From assembly GCA_021160955.1 (NCBI GenBank), contig JAGHBM010000052.1, positions 1 through 15,310 of the forward strand: a stretch of 15,310 bases of DNA, in the 5' to 3' direction. Positions 6,708-12,614 of the stretch are shown here, in pieces. The position numbers and the translations under genes are program-made. A model generated the notes under the pieces. That model made no database searches. It worked only from the letters and a program-made list of their open reading frames with translations, and was not told the origin of the DNA. The DNA comes from Candidatus Aenigmatarchaeota archaeon. Its GTDB lineage: Archaea; Aenigmatarchaeota; Aenigmatarchaeia; PWEA01; JAGHBM01. Position 1 is the stretch's first letter. Every line of letters starts with the position of its first letter.

Positions 6708-7204
6708 ATTATCTCAACCCCAAATTTTTTCTTCACAAATTCCATTGCTTCTTCCTTCTTGATTTTATGATCATCCCCTATCTTGCTTGATATTTTCCTC
6801 TTCTTCACCCTGTAACCAGGCCTTTCAAGGGTGACGCAAACATCCATTCCAAATATCCCTATTTTAGGATCATATCTTGTTCCGGGTATGTCTATATGTT
6901 CCTGTATCCCAAAGGAAAAATTTCCATCTCTGTCAAAAGATCGTGAGCTTATTTTTTTATCCTTTGTTTCAAGCAATCTCTCCAACATTTTTATTGCATC
7001 TTCCCCTCTCAATGTGACTTTCACTCCTATTGGTCTGCCCTTTGCCATACCAAATGTAGTTCTTCTCTTAGTTTTTGTGATGAGTGGTTTTCTACCTGTT
7101 AAGGACTCCAAAAGGGCCTTGGCTTTTTCTAATCTTTCCCTGTTGTTTCCGATACCTATGTTTATTACAACTTTCTCGATCCTTATCTCTTTCATTGGGT
7201 TCAT
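6704..7204 (-). CDS. rpl5: Large-subunit ribosomal protein uL5
   Basis: 5S rRNA-binding large-subunit protein of 166 residues. Conserved stretches are IRIEKVVINIGIGNNRERLEKAKALLESLTGRKPLITKTKRR, FGMAKGRPIGVKVTLRG, FSFGIQEHIDIPGTRYDPKIGIFGMDVCVTLERPGYRVKKRK, matching archaeal uL5 throughout. ATG 7204 overlaps the eS4 stop by four bases and follows AGGTGA by four bases. An ATG three codons downstream is possible but has no better SD. It precedes uS14 in the standard archaeal order. Confidence 0.97.
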   Translation of the reverse strand: MNPMKEIRIEKVVINIGIGNNRERLEKAKALLESLTGRKPLITKTKRRTTFGMAKGRPIGVKVTLRGEDAIKMLERLLETKDKKISSRSFDRDGNFSFGIQEHIDIPGTRYDPKIGIFGMDVCVTLERPGYRVKKRKISSKIGDDHKIKKEEAMEFVKKKFGVEII

Positions 7205-7902
7205 TCACTCACCTTTATCTCTGGTTCTTTCTCTCCTATGACAAATACAAACTTTTCTGGAATCGATACAGTCCTATTATCTATTTCCACCGTAACTTTA
7301 TTTGGATTTGGTCCATAGACTTTTTCTATTTCCTTTATTTTGCCTATTTTTCCTCTGTTCTGCCCTTTGATTATCATTACTATGGATCCTTTATCTCTCT
7401 TCAGGTGCTTCTTTATCTTGATCTTTGGTAATTCTATTAAAAGAGAATCTCCCGTCTTAAAATCACCACCATCGACAAGTATGTTTTTGCCGTCATTCAG
7501 ATTCAGTTGAATTTTTCCTCCTTTAACCATGGTCTTGTTGTCTATCCTACAGAGCTTGACGTTTTTCTCTTTGTCTGGTATCTTAATCAACTTAAGATTT
7601 TTCTCTCCCGAGACTACTCTGAAAAATTCTCCTGTACCTGATATCTCTACTACATCGAATATACCTACAGGGTATTTGTGATCTTTTCTCACTTTCCCGT
7701 CCACAAGCAATTTTCCAGATTTTATTATTTTCTTTGCCTCTCTGAGTGTATCAGCGTATCCAAGTATATCTCTAACTATTATTCCAAGTGGGATGCAAAA
7801 GTTTTTTGGATGTGGCCCGGGCCTAGGTACCACTGTGAATTTCCCCCTGACCTTCCTCTTCAGGGGATATGCTATATCTGCAGCTATTCTTTTTTCATGC
7901 AT
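7201..7902 (-). CDS. rps4e: Small-subunit ribosomal protein eS4
   Basis: Archaeal and eukaryotic small-subunit protein of 233 residues. It has an N-terminal KRKVRGKFTVVPRPGPH segment and an S4-like RNA-binding domain with RDILGYADTLREAKKIIKSGKLLVDGKVRKDHKYPVGIFDVVEI. The eS4 central domain follows, and a C-terminal KOW-like segment has KGSIVMIIKGQNRGKIGKI. Its insertion between uL24 and uL5 is specific to archaea. ATG 7902 shares its A with the uL24 stop (TAATG), and AGGTGG lies four bases upstream. Confidence 0.97.
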   Translation of the reverse strand: MHEKRIAADIAYPLKRKVRGKFTVVPRPGPHPKNFCIPLGIIVRDILGYADTLREAKKIIKSGKLLVDGKVRKDHKYPVGIFDVVEISGTGEFFRVVSGEKNLKLIKIPDKEKNVKLCRIDNKTMVKGGKIQLNLNDGKNILVDGGDFKTGDSLLIELPKIKIKKHLKRDKGSIVMIIKGQNRGKIGKIKEIEKVYGPNPNKVTVEIDNRTVSIPEKFVFVIGEKEPEIKVSE

Positions 7903-8426
7903 TAAACCACCTTTGTATACTCTTTATGTTCTTTCATTTCATGCTCATTGAGTTCTGTCTTGCTGTTGAATACTTTACCGCAATATGGACATTTGTATCC
8001 CTTTGTCTTCTCTTCCTTGCTCTCTTCTTTTTTGACTTTTTCCTTCTTCTTAACTTCAAACTTGCCCTTTACTCTCTCAACTATCTTTTGTCTCTTCTTA
8101 TCGGTCATATCTGGTTCTATTATTTTTAGATTGGATGGATGAATTGGAACATGAACTTCAGTACCATCAACTTTTTTCCTCTTAACATCTTCAAGCGTGA
8201 CCCTCAGTTTTTTCAGGTCAATTTTTTTGACAATCGACCTTATTCCTTTAAAACTCCCTCTCATAACTTCTACTTTATCGCCTTTTCTCAGAGGCATTGA
8301 TCTTCGATTGAATTCCTTTCTCAATTTTTTGTCGAGTGACGCAGATACTAATTTCTGTCTGCGGTGTAATGGCGATTCGTACAATCTTTTTCTTTGCTTT
8401 CTTGGTTGAGATGATTTTGTTTTCAT
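7902..8426 (-). CDS. rpl24: Large-subunit ribosomal protein uL24 with C-terminal C2H2 zinc finger
   Basis: Large-subunit protein near the peptide exit side. Residues 1-120 are a normal archaeal uL24: QPRKQRKRLYESPLHRRQKLVSASLDKKLRKEF, then the KOW motif RKGDKVEVMRGSFKGIRSIVKKID and VHVPIHPSNLKI. Unusually, the 174-residue product continues for about 50 residues. A Lys/Glu linker (about 122-143) leads to a C2H2 finger with Cys146, Cys149, His162 and His167 (C-x2-C-x12-H-x4-H, beginning YKCPYCGKVF). The same finger type ends uS3 in this operon. ATG 8426 directly follows the uL14 TGA without a gap. Whether the finger binds rRNA, another protein or a non-ribosomal ligand is unknown. Confidence 0.95.
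   Translation of the reverse strand: MKTKSSQPRKQRKRLYESPLHRRQKLVSASLDKKLRKEFNRRSMPLRKGDKVEVMRGSFKGIRSIVKKIDLKKLRVTLEDVKRKKVDGTEVHVPIHPSNLKIIEPDMTDKKRQKIVERVKGKFEVKKKEKVKKEESKEEKTKGYKCPYCGKVFNSKTELNEHEMKEHKEYTKVV
7926..7991 (-). other. C2H2 zinc-finger module at the uL24 C-terminus
   Basis: Codons 146-167 of uL24. The pattern is C-x2-C-x12-H-x4-H with the start CPYCGKVF and a central Leu, as in classical C2H2 fingers. It follows a charged linker rich in KKEK and EEK. It shares CPYCGKV with the finger at the end of uS3. Confidence 0.85.
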
Positions 8427-8825
8427 TCACACCACTATCTTTGCTATTTTTCCAATAGAGGAAAATCTTTTTACGACTTCTTTTGCAACAGGACCCTTTA
8501 TCTCAGAGCCCCTCGGTTCGTTCCTATCATTTATTAAAACGGCTGCATTGTCTTCGAATTTTATTCTTGTGCCGTCAGGTCTTCTTATTTCCTTTCTCTG
8601 CCTTATTATAACTGCCATTGGCTTCTCCTGTCTCATTCTCGGGGTACCTTTTTTAACTGAACAGTAAACTATGTCACCTACTCCTGCCTTTATTTGTCTC
8701 TTCTTCCTCCCCTTGTAACCCTTTACGGCGAACACGCGGAGCAATTTGGCTCCCGTATTGTCGGCACATTTTATAATTGCACCATGATTTATTCCCTTTG
8801 TTATCTTGGATCCAATTGCCTTCAT
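8427..8825 (-). CDS. rpl14: Large-subunit ribosomal protein uL14
   Basis: Large-subunit protein at the intersubunit face that also contacts anti-association factors. The 132-residue product has the usual length, with GAIIKCADNTGAKLLRVFAVKGYKGRKKRQIKAGVGDIVYCSVKKGTP, RMRQEKPMAVIIRQRKEIRRPDGTRIKFEDNAAVLIND and EPRGSEIKGPVAKEV, the entire conserved core. ATG 8825 is chosen because AGGTGA, shared with the uS17 stop, is five bases upstream. GTG 8834 lies inside that SD and would add three residues. Confidence 0.97.
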   Translation of the reverse strand: MKAIGSKITKGINHGAIIKCADNTGAKLLRVFAVKGYKGRKKRQIKAGVGDIVYCSVKKGTPRMRQEKPMAVIIRQRKEIRRPDGTRIKFEDNAAVLINDRNEPRGSEIKGPVAKEVVKRFSSIGKIAKIVV

Positions 8826-8830
8826 TTTTT

Positions 8831-9175
8831 TCACCTTTCTACCTTTTCTATCACAACGAAGCTTTTAGTTTTACTCAATGGTCTACACTCTGCAATTCTC
8901 ACAAGATCTCCCTTCTTTGCATCTATACATGGAGGATTATGAGCCGCTATTTTTGTTTTTCTTCTCTCATATCTCTCATACTTAGGTATGTAATGATAAT
9001 ATTCCCATTGGACTATGACTGTCTTCTTTGCTCTGTCGCTAACAACAACTCCCTCAAATATTCTTCCACGCACTTTTAACCTACCGTGGAATGGACAATT
9101 CACATCGTTACACGTACCTTTAGGAGGATTTACCTTTATCCCTATGTTTCTAACTTTGTTTTCAGCTTTTGTCAT
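8831..9175 (-). CDS. rps17: Small-subunit ribosomal protein uS17
   Basis: Primary 16S rRNA-binding protein of 114 residues. It shows NIGIKVNPPKGTCNDVNCPFHGRLKVRGRIFEGVVVSDRAKKTVIVQWEYYHYIPKYERYERRKTKIAAHNPPC and GDLVRIAECRPLSKTKSFVVI, the archaeal form with an N-terminal extension including the CxxxxCPFHG motif. ATG 9175 overlaps the Rpp29 stop by four bases and is eight bases after AGGTGG. GTG 9187 lies within that SD region and is not favoured. Confidence 0.97.
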   Translation of the reverse strand: MTKAENKVRNIGIKVNPPKGTCNDVNCPFHGRLKVRGRIFEGVVVSDRAKKTVIVQWEYYHYIPKYERYERRKTKIAAHNPPCIDAKKGDLVRIAECRPLSKTKSFVVIEKVER

Positions 9176-9462
9176 AGATATTTCCACCTTTTGAATTTTT
9201 TCTTTATCCTATCTTCAGGCCTTACTCTTATTTCGTCTCCACATATCGTGACTCTTTTATTTCTTGGAAGCGTGAATTCGAACACGTTCCCGTTCTTTGG
9301 GATTATTTTTTCTTTTTTGTCTCTGCTTTCTATTTTTATCGTGTTCTTTGTCTCATCTATTACCTTGCCAGAAATTCCGACAAGGTTTTTGTTTTTACTT
9401 TCAATGACCTTGATTTCAAGGCCAATGAATTCATGGCGTATTAGATTTTTTTTGGTTCTCAT
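9172..9462 (-). CDS. rnp1: RNase P protein component 1 (Rpp29/POP4)
   Basis: Protein subunit of archaeal RNase P, which removes 5' leaders from pre-tRNA. The 96-residue product has the family start LIRHEFIGLEIKVIESKNKNLVGISGKVIDETKNTIKIE, a Sm-like beta-barrel, then FEFTLPRNKRVTICGDEIRVRPEDRIKK. Its position between aIF1 and uS17 is the conserved archaeal order. ATG 9462 overlaps the aIF1 stop (ATGA), with GAAGGAAG immediately upstream. Confidence 0.93.
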   Translation of the reverse strand: MRTKKNLIRHEFIGLEIKVIESKNKNLVGISGKVIDETKNTIKIESRDKKEKIIPKNGNVFEFTLPRNKRVTICGDEIRVRPEDRIKKKFKRWKYL

Positions 9463-9770
9463 CTTCCTTCAATTTCTATTTGGTCTTTTTTGAAGCCAAG
9501 TTTTTCCAGCGCGTCCTTTATCCTTCTCGAATGATCTCCCTGCAATTCTATTTTACCGTCCTTGTATGTTCCACCGCATGCCAGTGTTCTCTTCAGACTC
9601 TTCAATATCTCTTCTGGTTTCATGTCTTTTGATATATTTTCGATGACTGTTGTCTTTTTTCCATATCTCCTCGTTTCTATGACGACTTTTATTTTTTGTT
9701 CCTCTTTTGCAAGGGTTTCGCATATGCATAGTTCCTTTGGCAGCCCACAATTTGGGCAAATCTCAGAGAT
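9459..9770 (-). CDS. Translation initiation factor aIF1 (SUI1 family), apparent non-canonical start
   Basis: Archaeal homologue of eIF1, which helps select the start codon on the small subunit. The frame reads SEICPNCGLPKELCICE (N-terminal zinc knuckle, CxxC and CxC), then ETRRYGKKTTVIENI, LKRTLACGGTYKDGKIELQGDH and KDALEKLGF, the diagnostic SUI1 core. It ends in TGA 9461-9459, overlapping Rpp29. The frame has two TGA codons at 9779-9774 and then no ATG, GTG or TTG until ATG 9623, far inside the conserved core. I set the start at ATC 9770-9768, six bases after AGGTGA (9782-9777); this gives MSEICP and the normal length of 103 residues. ATT 9761 is an alternative. An out-of-frame ATG at 9777 opens only MRDL then TGA; a +1 shift there would join the frame, and a sequencing indel would look the same. 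Confidence 0.88.
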   Translation of the reverse strand: MSEICPNCGLPKELCICETLAKEEQKIKVVIETRRYGKKTTVIENISKDMKPEEILKSLKRTLACGGTYKDGKIELQGDHSRRIKDALEKLGFKKDQIEIEGR

Positions 9771-9777
9771 CTCTCAT
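9763..9777 (-). other. Four-codon mini-ORF over the aIF1 start
   Basis: ATG AGA GAT CTC TGA. The ATG shares its A with the uL29 stop. The stop codon is followed by G, so a +1 slip at CTC-TGA would read on into GAG ATT TGC, the aIF1 frame. The arrangement superficially resembles the CUU-UGA-C shift site of bacterial RF2, but slipping from CUC to UCU would pair poorly. Its function is not shown. Confidence 0.3.
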
Positions 9778-9782
9778 CACCT
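9771..9782 (-). promoter_or_regulatory. Shine-Dalgarno element and spacer deciding the aIF1 start
   Basis: AGGTGA (9782-9777) overlaps the uL29 stop, and TGAGAG separates it from ATC 9770. The six-base spacing equals that of uL23 in this operon (AGGTGG, six bases, ATG) and is close to the five bases of uL14, uL6 and uS5. This favours ATC over ATT 9761, which would be fifteen bases away. Confidence 0.55.
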
Positions 9783-9983
9783 CTTGCTCATCTCACGCTT
9801 TATAGTTTTTATCCTTGCGATTGTTCTCCTGATTTCTCTTATTTTTCCTGGGTTTTCAGGAGAACCGCCGATGATCACTTGTGCCTTGCTCTTGGCAAGC
9901 TCTAACTTCAGTTCGTTTAATTTTTTGTCAAGTTCCTCAACTGACATCTTTCTAATTTCACTTGACTTCAAGATGACCATCAT
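9777..9983 (-). CDS. rpl29: Large-subunit ribosomal protein uL29
   Basis: Small helical-hairpin protein beside the peptide exit tunnel, where targeting factors dock. The 68-residue product has EIRKMSVEELDKKLNELKLELAKSKAQ and NPGKIREIRRTIARIKTIKRE, the two helices of uL29, at normal length. ATG 9983 overlaps the uS3 stop by four bases. The next codon is also ATG (9980) and lies six bases after AGGTGA, so it may be the real start. Its stop overlaps the SD of aIF1. Confidence 0.96.
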   Translation of the reverse strand: MMVILKSSEIRKMSVEELDKKLNELKLELAKSKAQVIIGGSPENPGKIREIRRTIARIKTIKREMSKR

Positions 9984-10705
9984 TTCTCACCTTCTTCAGA
10001 GTGTTTTTGACCTATGTGTATTTTCAGGCTTCTTTCATTGTCATAAACCTTTCCACAGTAAGGACACACAAATTCTCCCTTGGTCTCTTCTTTCTTTTCC
10101 TTGGATTCCTTTATTGCCTTTTTTATCTCGGCAATCACAGCCTCAGGATTTTCTTTAAGTATCCTCACCTTTATTCCTATGGCACCCGCCTTTGTCAGCG
10201 CACTGGTGAATGCGTAATCTACATACTTTTTTGCCGTTTCACCGGAGTACTTAAGATAACCTTCATAAAATCTCTGGGTCCTTCCTCTCGCGGATCCCAA
10301 TTTTCCGCTTATTCTTATCTCCGCTCCCATTGCACCACTTTCCATGATTCTTCTCAACATGATGTTACCAATTTTCCTGTAGTTTCCACCTCTTTCGAGA
10401 CCATTTTTGATTTCTTCTGCGACTATCTTCGCATTTAGATACGGATTAGAGATCTCTTGAACATCAATACGAGGATTTTCCAGGTTAAATTCCTTCTCAA
10501 GCATTTCTGATATCTTGTTTATGTTTTCACCACCTTTTCCAATTACGAGACCTGGTCTGTTAGCATATACGGTTATCCTCACACCTACGGGAGTTTTCCT
10601 TATTTCGGAGTGTGAATATCCACATCTCTCAAAATGTTTCCTCAGAAATTCCTCTATCTCAGGTTTCTTTATGCCGTTCTCAACAAATTTGGTCTTTATG
10701 CTCAT
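9980..10705 (-). CDS. rps3: Small-subunit ribosomal protein uS3 with C-terminal C2H2 zinc finger
   Basis: Small-subunit head protein at the mRNA entry site. The 241-residue product contains the KH domain with the GXXG loop (PGLVIGKGGENI, about 51-62), and the C-terminal uS3 domain with MESGAMGAEIRISGKLGSARGRTQRFYEGYLKYSG (about 121-155) and GIKVRIL. After a linker of Lys and Glu (about 198-210) comes an unusual tail. It is a C2H2 finger with Cys214, Cys217, His230 and His235 (C-x2-C-x12-H-x4-H, beginning FVCPYCGKVY). ATG 10705 overlaps the uL22 stop by four bases and follows GAGGGT by five bases. The tail would be placed near the mRNA entry channel; its role is unknown. Confidence 0.96.
   Translation of the reverse strand: MSIKTKFVENGIKKPEIEEFLRKHFERCGYSHSEIRKTPVGVRITVYANRPGLVIGKGGENINKISEMLEKEFNLENPRIDVQEISNPYLNAKIVAEEIKNGLERGGNYRKIGNIMLRRIMESGAMGAEIRISGKLGSARGRTQRFYEGYLKYSGETAKKYVDYAFTSALTKAGAIGIKVRILKENPEAVIAEIKKAIKESKEKKEETKGEFVCPYCGKVYDNERSLKIHIGQKHSEEGEK
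10001..10066 (-). other. C2H2 zinc-finger module at the uS3 C-terminus
   Basis: Codons 214-235 of uS3. It has the same metal-ligand spacing as the uL24 finger (C-x2-C-x12-H-x4-H) and the same first seven residues CPYCGKV. It is followed by a short acidic end (SEEGEK). Confidence 0.85.
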
Positions 10706-11082
10706 TTTTTACCCTCTCTCAACACTAACTTTATATGCGTGCTTTTCATCTTGTTTCCAAACCTAGTTCTCCTCCTCCTTCTTTTAGTAGGTCCCCTTTC
10801 TGCACTTATGGTCTTTATTACAGGGTTTTCAATACCCCTGTATTCTGCATTTTTTTCTCCACTTTCCAATATTTTGAGTATTTCCTTTGCAGTCTTTGTG
10901 TAATGCTTTCCATTGATATCTGTCTTTTTTTCAATGAGGTCAACTAAAAACCTTTTCGCTTTTTCTAAGGTCATTTTGTTTATCTTCCTGCATACGATTA
11001 CACTGTTCTTCGTCGAGATAGGCAGGTCTATCCCAGCCACGGTCACTTCTTTCTCTCCAACTTCAACTGGATACCCTGCCAT
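10702..11082 (-). CDS. rpl22: Large-subunit ribosomal protein uL22
   Basis: Large-subunit protein lining the exit tunnel. The product is 126 residues, somewhat shorter than many archaeal homologues (about 150). It has VAGIDLPISTKNSVIVCRKINKMTLEKAKRFLVDLIEKK at the N-terminus and ENPVIKTISAERGPTKRRRRRTRFGNKMKSTHIKLVLREG, which includes the tunnel beta-hairpin region. The shortening is in the middle segment between these. ATG 11082 lies four bases beyond the uS19 stop, with a weak GTGA upstream, so coupling to uS19 is likely. Confidence 0.95.
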   Translation of the reverse strand: MAGYPVEVGEKEVTVAGIDLPISTKNSVIVCRKINKMTLEKAKRFLVDLIEKKTDINGKHYTKTAKEILKILESGEKNAEYRGIENPVIKTISAERGPTKRRRRRTRFGNKMKSTHIKLVLREGKK

Positions 11083-11086
11083 GCTA

Positions 11087-11467
11087 TCACTTCAATGGAA
11101 CGAATTTGGAGCTTCTGGTAGCTCCCATTCCAGGAGACGAGTGTTTCACTTCTTTTCTCGTCATGACCATCTCTCCCAGATATAAACCTATCATTTCAGG
11201 TGTAATTTCCAGAGGGACGTATTCCTTTCCGTTGTAGACACCAATCTTCTTTCCAACCATTTCAGGAAGTATTATCATATCTCTCTTTTTTGTCTTCACA
11301 TAAGTTTTTCCATTTCTAAGTTTTTCCAGCAGTTTTTTCTGCTCGTAGCTGAGACCTCTCTTAAGACTCCTCCTCTTCCTACTGGTGAGTAACTCTGCGA
11401 ATTCGTCAAGACTCATTTTCTTCAATTCTTCGAGTGTTTTCCCTCTGTATGTGAAGACACGTGCCAT
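11087..11467 (-). CDS. rps19: Small-subunit ribosomal protein uS19
   Basis: Small-subunit head protein of 126 residues. It starts ARVFTYRGKTLEELKKMSLDEFAELLTSRKRRSLKRGL, continues with RDMIILPEMVGKKIGVYNGKEYVPLEITPEMIGLYLGEMVMTRKEVKH, and closes with SSPGMGATRSSKFVPLK, all conserved in archaeal uS19. ATG 11467 is directly adjacent to the stop of the MazG-like gene, and its SD (AAAGGTGAT) is within that gene's last codons. Expression of uS19 is thus tied to the inserted gene. Confidence 0.97.
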   Translation of the reverse strand: MARVFTYRGKTLEELKKMSLDEFAELLTSRKRRSLKRGLSYEQKKLLEKLRNGKTYVKTKKRDMIILPEMVGKKIGVYNGKEYVPLEITPEMIGLYLGEMVMTRKEVKHSSPGMGATRSSKFVPLK

Positions 11468-11797
11468 TCAATCACCTTTAATGAAGTCTTTAAACCTTTC
11501 CTCATTAATTTTCATTTTTTTATAAAATTCTTCTTCTAAATCCATCTCGAGTGTCTGTGTGATCTTCAATAGGAATATGAACATATCAGTAACTTCTTCT
11601 TTCAGTTTTTCTGGGTACCATGTACCATCTCTTCTATATTTTTTGACAAGATTTGCAAATTCTCCAAACTCTCCGAGTAAAGATACTATTTGTTTTTGCA
11701 ATACTTCTAATTTCTCTTCCGGAGTTTTTGCTTCATCGTAATGATTCCACATCCTCTTCTTGTCAAACTCGCGTAAATATTCAATCATATCTTTCAT
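11468..11797 (-). CDS. MazG-like nucleotide pyrophosphohydrolase inserted between uL2 and uS19
   Basis: This 109-residue all-alpha protein carries the MazG/dUTPase-like metal-binding pattern. LLGEFGEFANLVKKYRRDG has Glu-x2-Glu (about residues 43-46), and EEVTDMFIFLLKITQTLEMDLEEEFYKKMKINEERF has Glu-x2-Asp (about 67-71) and the lysine-rich last helix. Enzymes of this group hydrolyse (d)NTPs to the monophosphate and pyrophosphate and often cleanse aberrant nucleotides; the substrate here cannot be told. ATG 11797 lies four bases after the uL2 stop, and its own stop abuts uS19, so it is cotranscribed with and likely coupled to ribosomal genes. uL2 and uS19 are normally adjacent in archaea, so this is an insertion. 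Confidence 0.85.
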   Translation of the reverse strand: MKDMIEYLREFDKKRMWNHYDEAKTPEEKLEVLQKQIVSLLGEFGEFANLVKKYRRDGTWYPEKLKEEVTDMFIFLLKITQTLEMDLEEEFYKKMKINEERFKDFIKGD

Positions 11798-11801
11798 ATA
11801 A

Positions 11802-12488
11802 TCACTTCCTCTTTCTCCTTCCGGTTCTCCTGGCTGCTATGGAACCGACCTTTGCACCAGGTGGAGCATGTCTTGATACCGTTTTTGGCTTACCCGGTTT
11901 TGTTTTACCACCAAATGGATGATCAACAGGATTCATCGCAACACCAGATGTTACAGGATGAAGCTTTCCTTTAGCTCTCATCGCAATGTGCTTTGTACCT
12001 GCTTTTACGAATGGTTTCTCTATCCTACCACCACCGGCAACCATACCTATCGTTGCCATGCACTCTGGGTTGAATTCCTTCGTTTTTTTGGATGGTAACT
12101 TGACAACACATTTCTTACCCTTGCTCAATATTATCCCGAAACTTCCACTGCTTCTTATGAACTTTCCACCATCTCCGGGTATTCCCTCTATGTTGAAGAT
12201 CGGAATCCCTTCGGGTATCTCACTCAGTGGAAGTACGTTTCCAATTTCCACTTCTCCGGAACCAACTTTTATTATATCACCAACACCTATACCTTCCGGT
12301 GCAATCATCAAAAAACTTTCATTACTTGTGAGGCTTTTTAGCTCTATGAGAGGCCTACCTATTTCATGGATTATATCTGTGACTAACCATTCTCCTTTTC
12401 TGTATTCAGGTTCCCCTTTTCTCCTATGACCAGGAGACCTATACTTTCTACTTACACCCTTTCTCTGCGCTCTTATTCTCTTTCCCAT
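11802..12488 (-). CDS. rpl2: Large-subunit ribosomal protein uL2
   Basis: Large-subunit protein close to the peptidyl transferase centre. The 228-residue product shows GKRIRAQRKGVSRKYRSPGHRRKG, EIGRPLIEL, GNVLPLSEIPEGIPIFNIEGIPGDGGKFIRSSGSFG, and the universally conserved KLHPVTSGVAMNPVDHPFGG with its histidine, then RHAPPGAKVGSIAARRTGRRKRK. ATG 12488 is the family start, seven bases after AGGTGT; a TTG two codons upstream (12494) is closer to that SD but adds only two residues. It is preceded by an unusual 138-bp spacer, whereas most other genes here are nearly abutting. Confidence 0.97.
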   Translation of the reverse strand: MGKRIRAQRKGVSRKYRSPGHRRKGEPEYRKGEWLVTDIIHEIGRPLIELKSLTSNESFLMIAPEGIGVGDIIKVGSGEVEIGNVLPLSEIPEGIPIFNIEGIPGDGGKFIRSSGSFGIILSKGKKCVVKLPSKKTKEFNPECMATIGMVAGGGRIEKPFVKAGTKHIAMRAKGKLHPVTSGVAMNPVDHPFGGKTKPGKPKTVSRHAPPGAKVGSIAARRTGRRKRK

Positions 12489-12489
12489 A

Positions 12490-12519
12490 GACAAGACACC
12501 TAATCTTTTTCAATCTTTT
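12490..12519 (-). repeat. Direct repeat copy 2 (adjacent to uL2 start)
   Basis: On the minus strand this copy reads AAAGATTGAAAAAGAT then TAGGTGTCTTGTC, ending one base before the uL2 ATG. It matches copy 1 at 12553-12584 apart from one extra A and one substitution. It includes the uL2 SD (AGGTGT). Confidence 0.8.
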
Positions 12520-12557
12520 CTCCTTTTTGATGAAACTTTTTCTAAAAGTTTCGACAA
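12510..12557 (-). other. Possible 15-codon leader ORF before uL2
   Basis: TTG 12557 follows AGGTG of repeat copy 1 and opens a frame encoding SKLLEKVSSKRRKD, stopping at TGA 12512-12510, just upstream of the second SD. The hairpin at 12532-12552 lies within it. Coding is unproven; the A-rich sequence makes Lys/Arg codons likely by chance. Confidence 0.25.
12532..12552 (-). promoter_or_regulatory. Perfect 9-bp hairpin in the uL2 leader
   Basis: GAAACTTTT and AAAAGTTTC are exact inverted complements separated by three bases. In the minus-strand transcript the stem lies between the two copies of the repeated ribosome-binding segment. There is no long U run after it, so it looks more like a translational or stability element than a terminator. 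Confidence 0.55.
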
Positions 12558-12584
12558 GACACCTTATCTTTTTTCAATCTTTTT
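12553..12584 (-). repeat. Direct repeat copy 1 in the uL23-uL2 spacer
   Basis: Minus-strand AAAGATTGAAAAAAGATAAGG followed by TGTCTTGTC, nearly the same as the sequence just before the uL2 start, 63 bases away. It therefore duplicates an SD (AAGGTG) and a TTG codon without an attached known gene. Confidence 0.8.
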
Positions 12585-12608
12585 GTTTTTCCGTAAACGC
12601 TTTTTCAT
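12564..12608 (-). other. Possible 14-codon basic peptide ORF after uL23
   Basis: ATG 12608 opens MKKRLRKNKKIEKR and stops at TAA 12566-12564, within repeat copy 1. No convincing SD precedes it. It could be a short leader peptide or chance coding in A-rich DNA. Confidence 0.2.
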
Positions 12609-12614
12609 CGACTT

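Noticed and set aside
7678..8142. Plus-strand frames rich in Phe, Leu and Ser opposite uL24 and eS4
   Set aside because: Antisense of Lys/Glu-rich coding gives artificial membrane-like sequences; the minus-strand proteins are unmistakable.
9553..9759. Open frame of 68 codons from TTG 9759 on the minus strand in the aIF1 region
   Set aside because: It is one frame off the conserved SUI1 sequence and its product is a Lys/Arg-rich translation with no family resemblance; the aIF1 frame explains the region.
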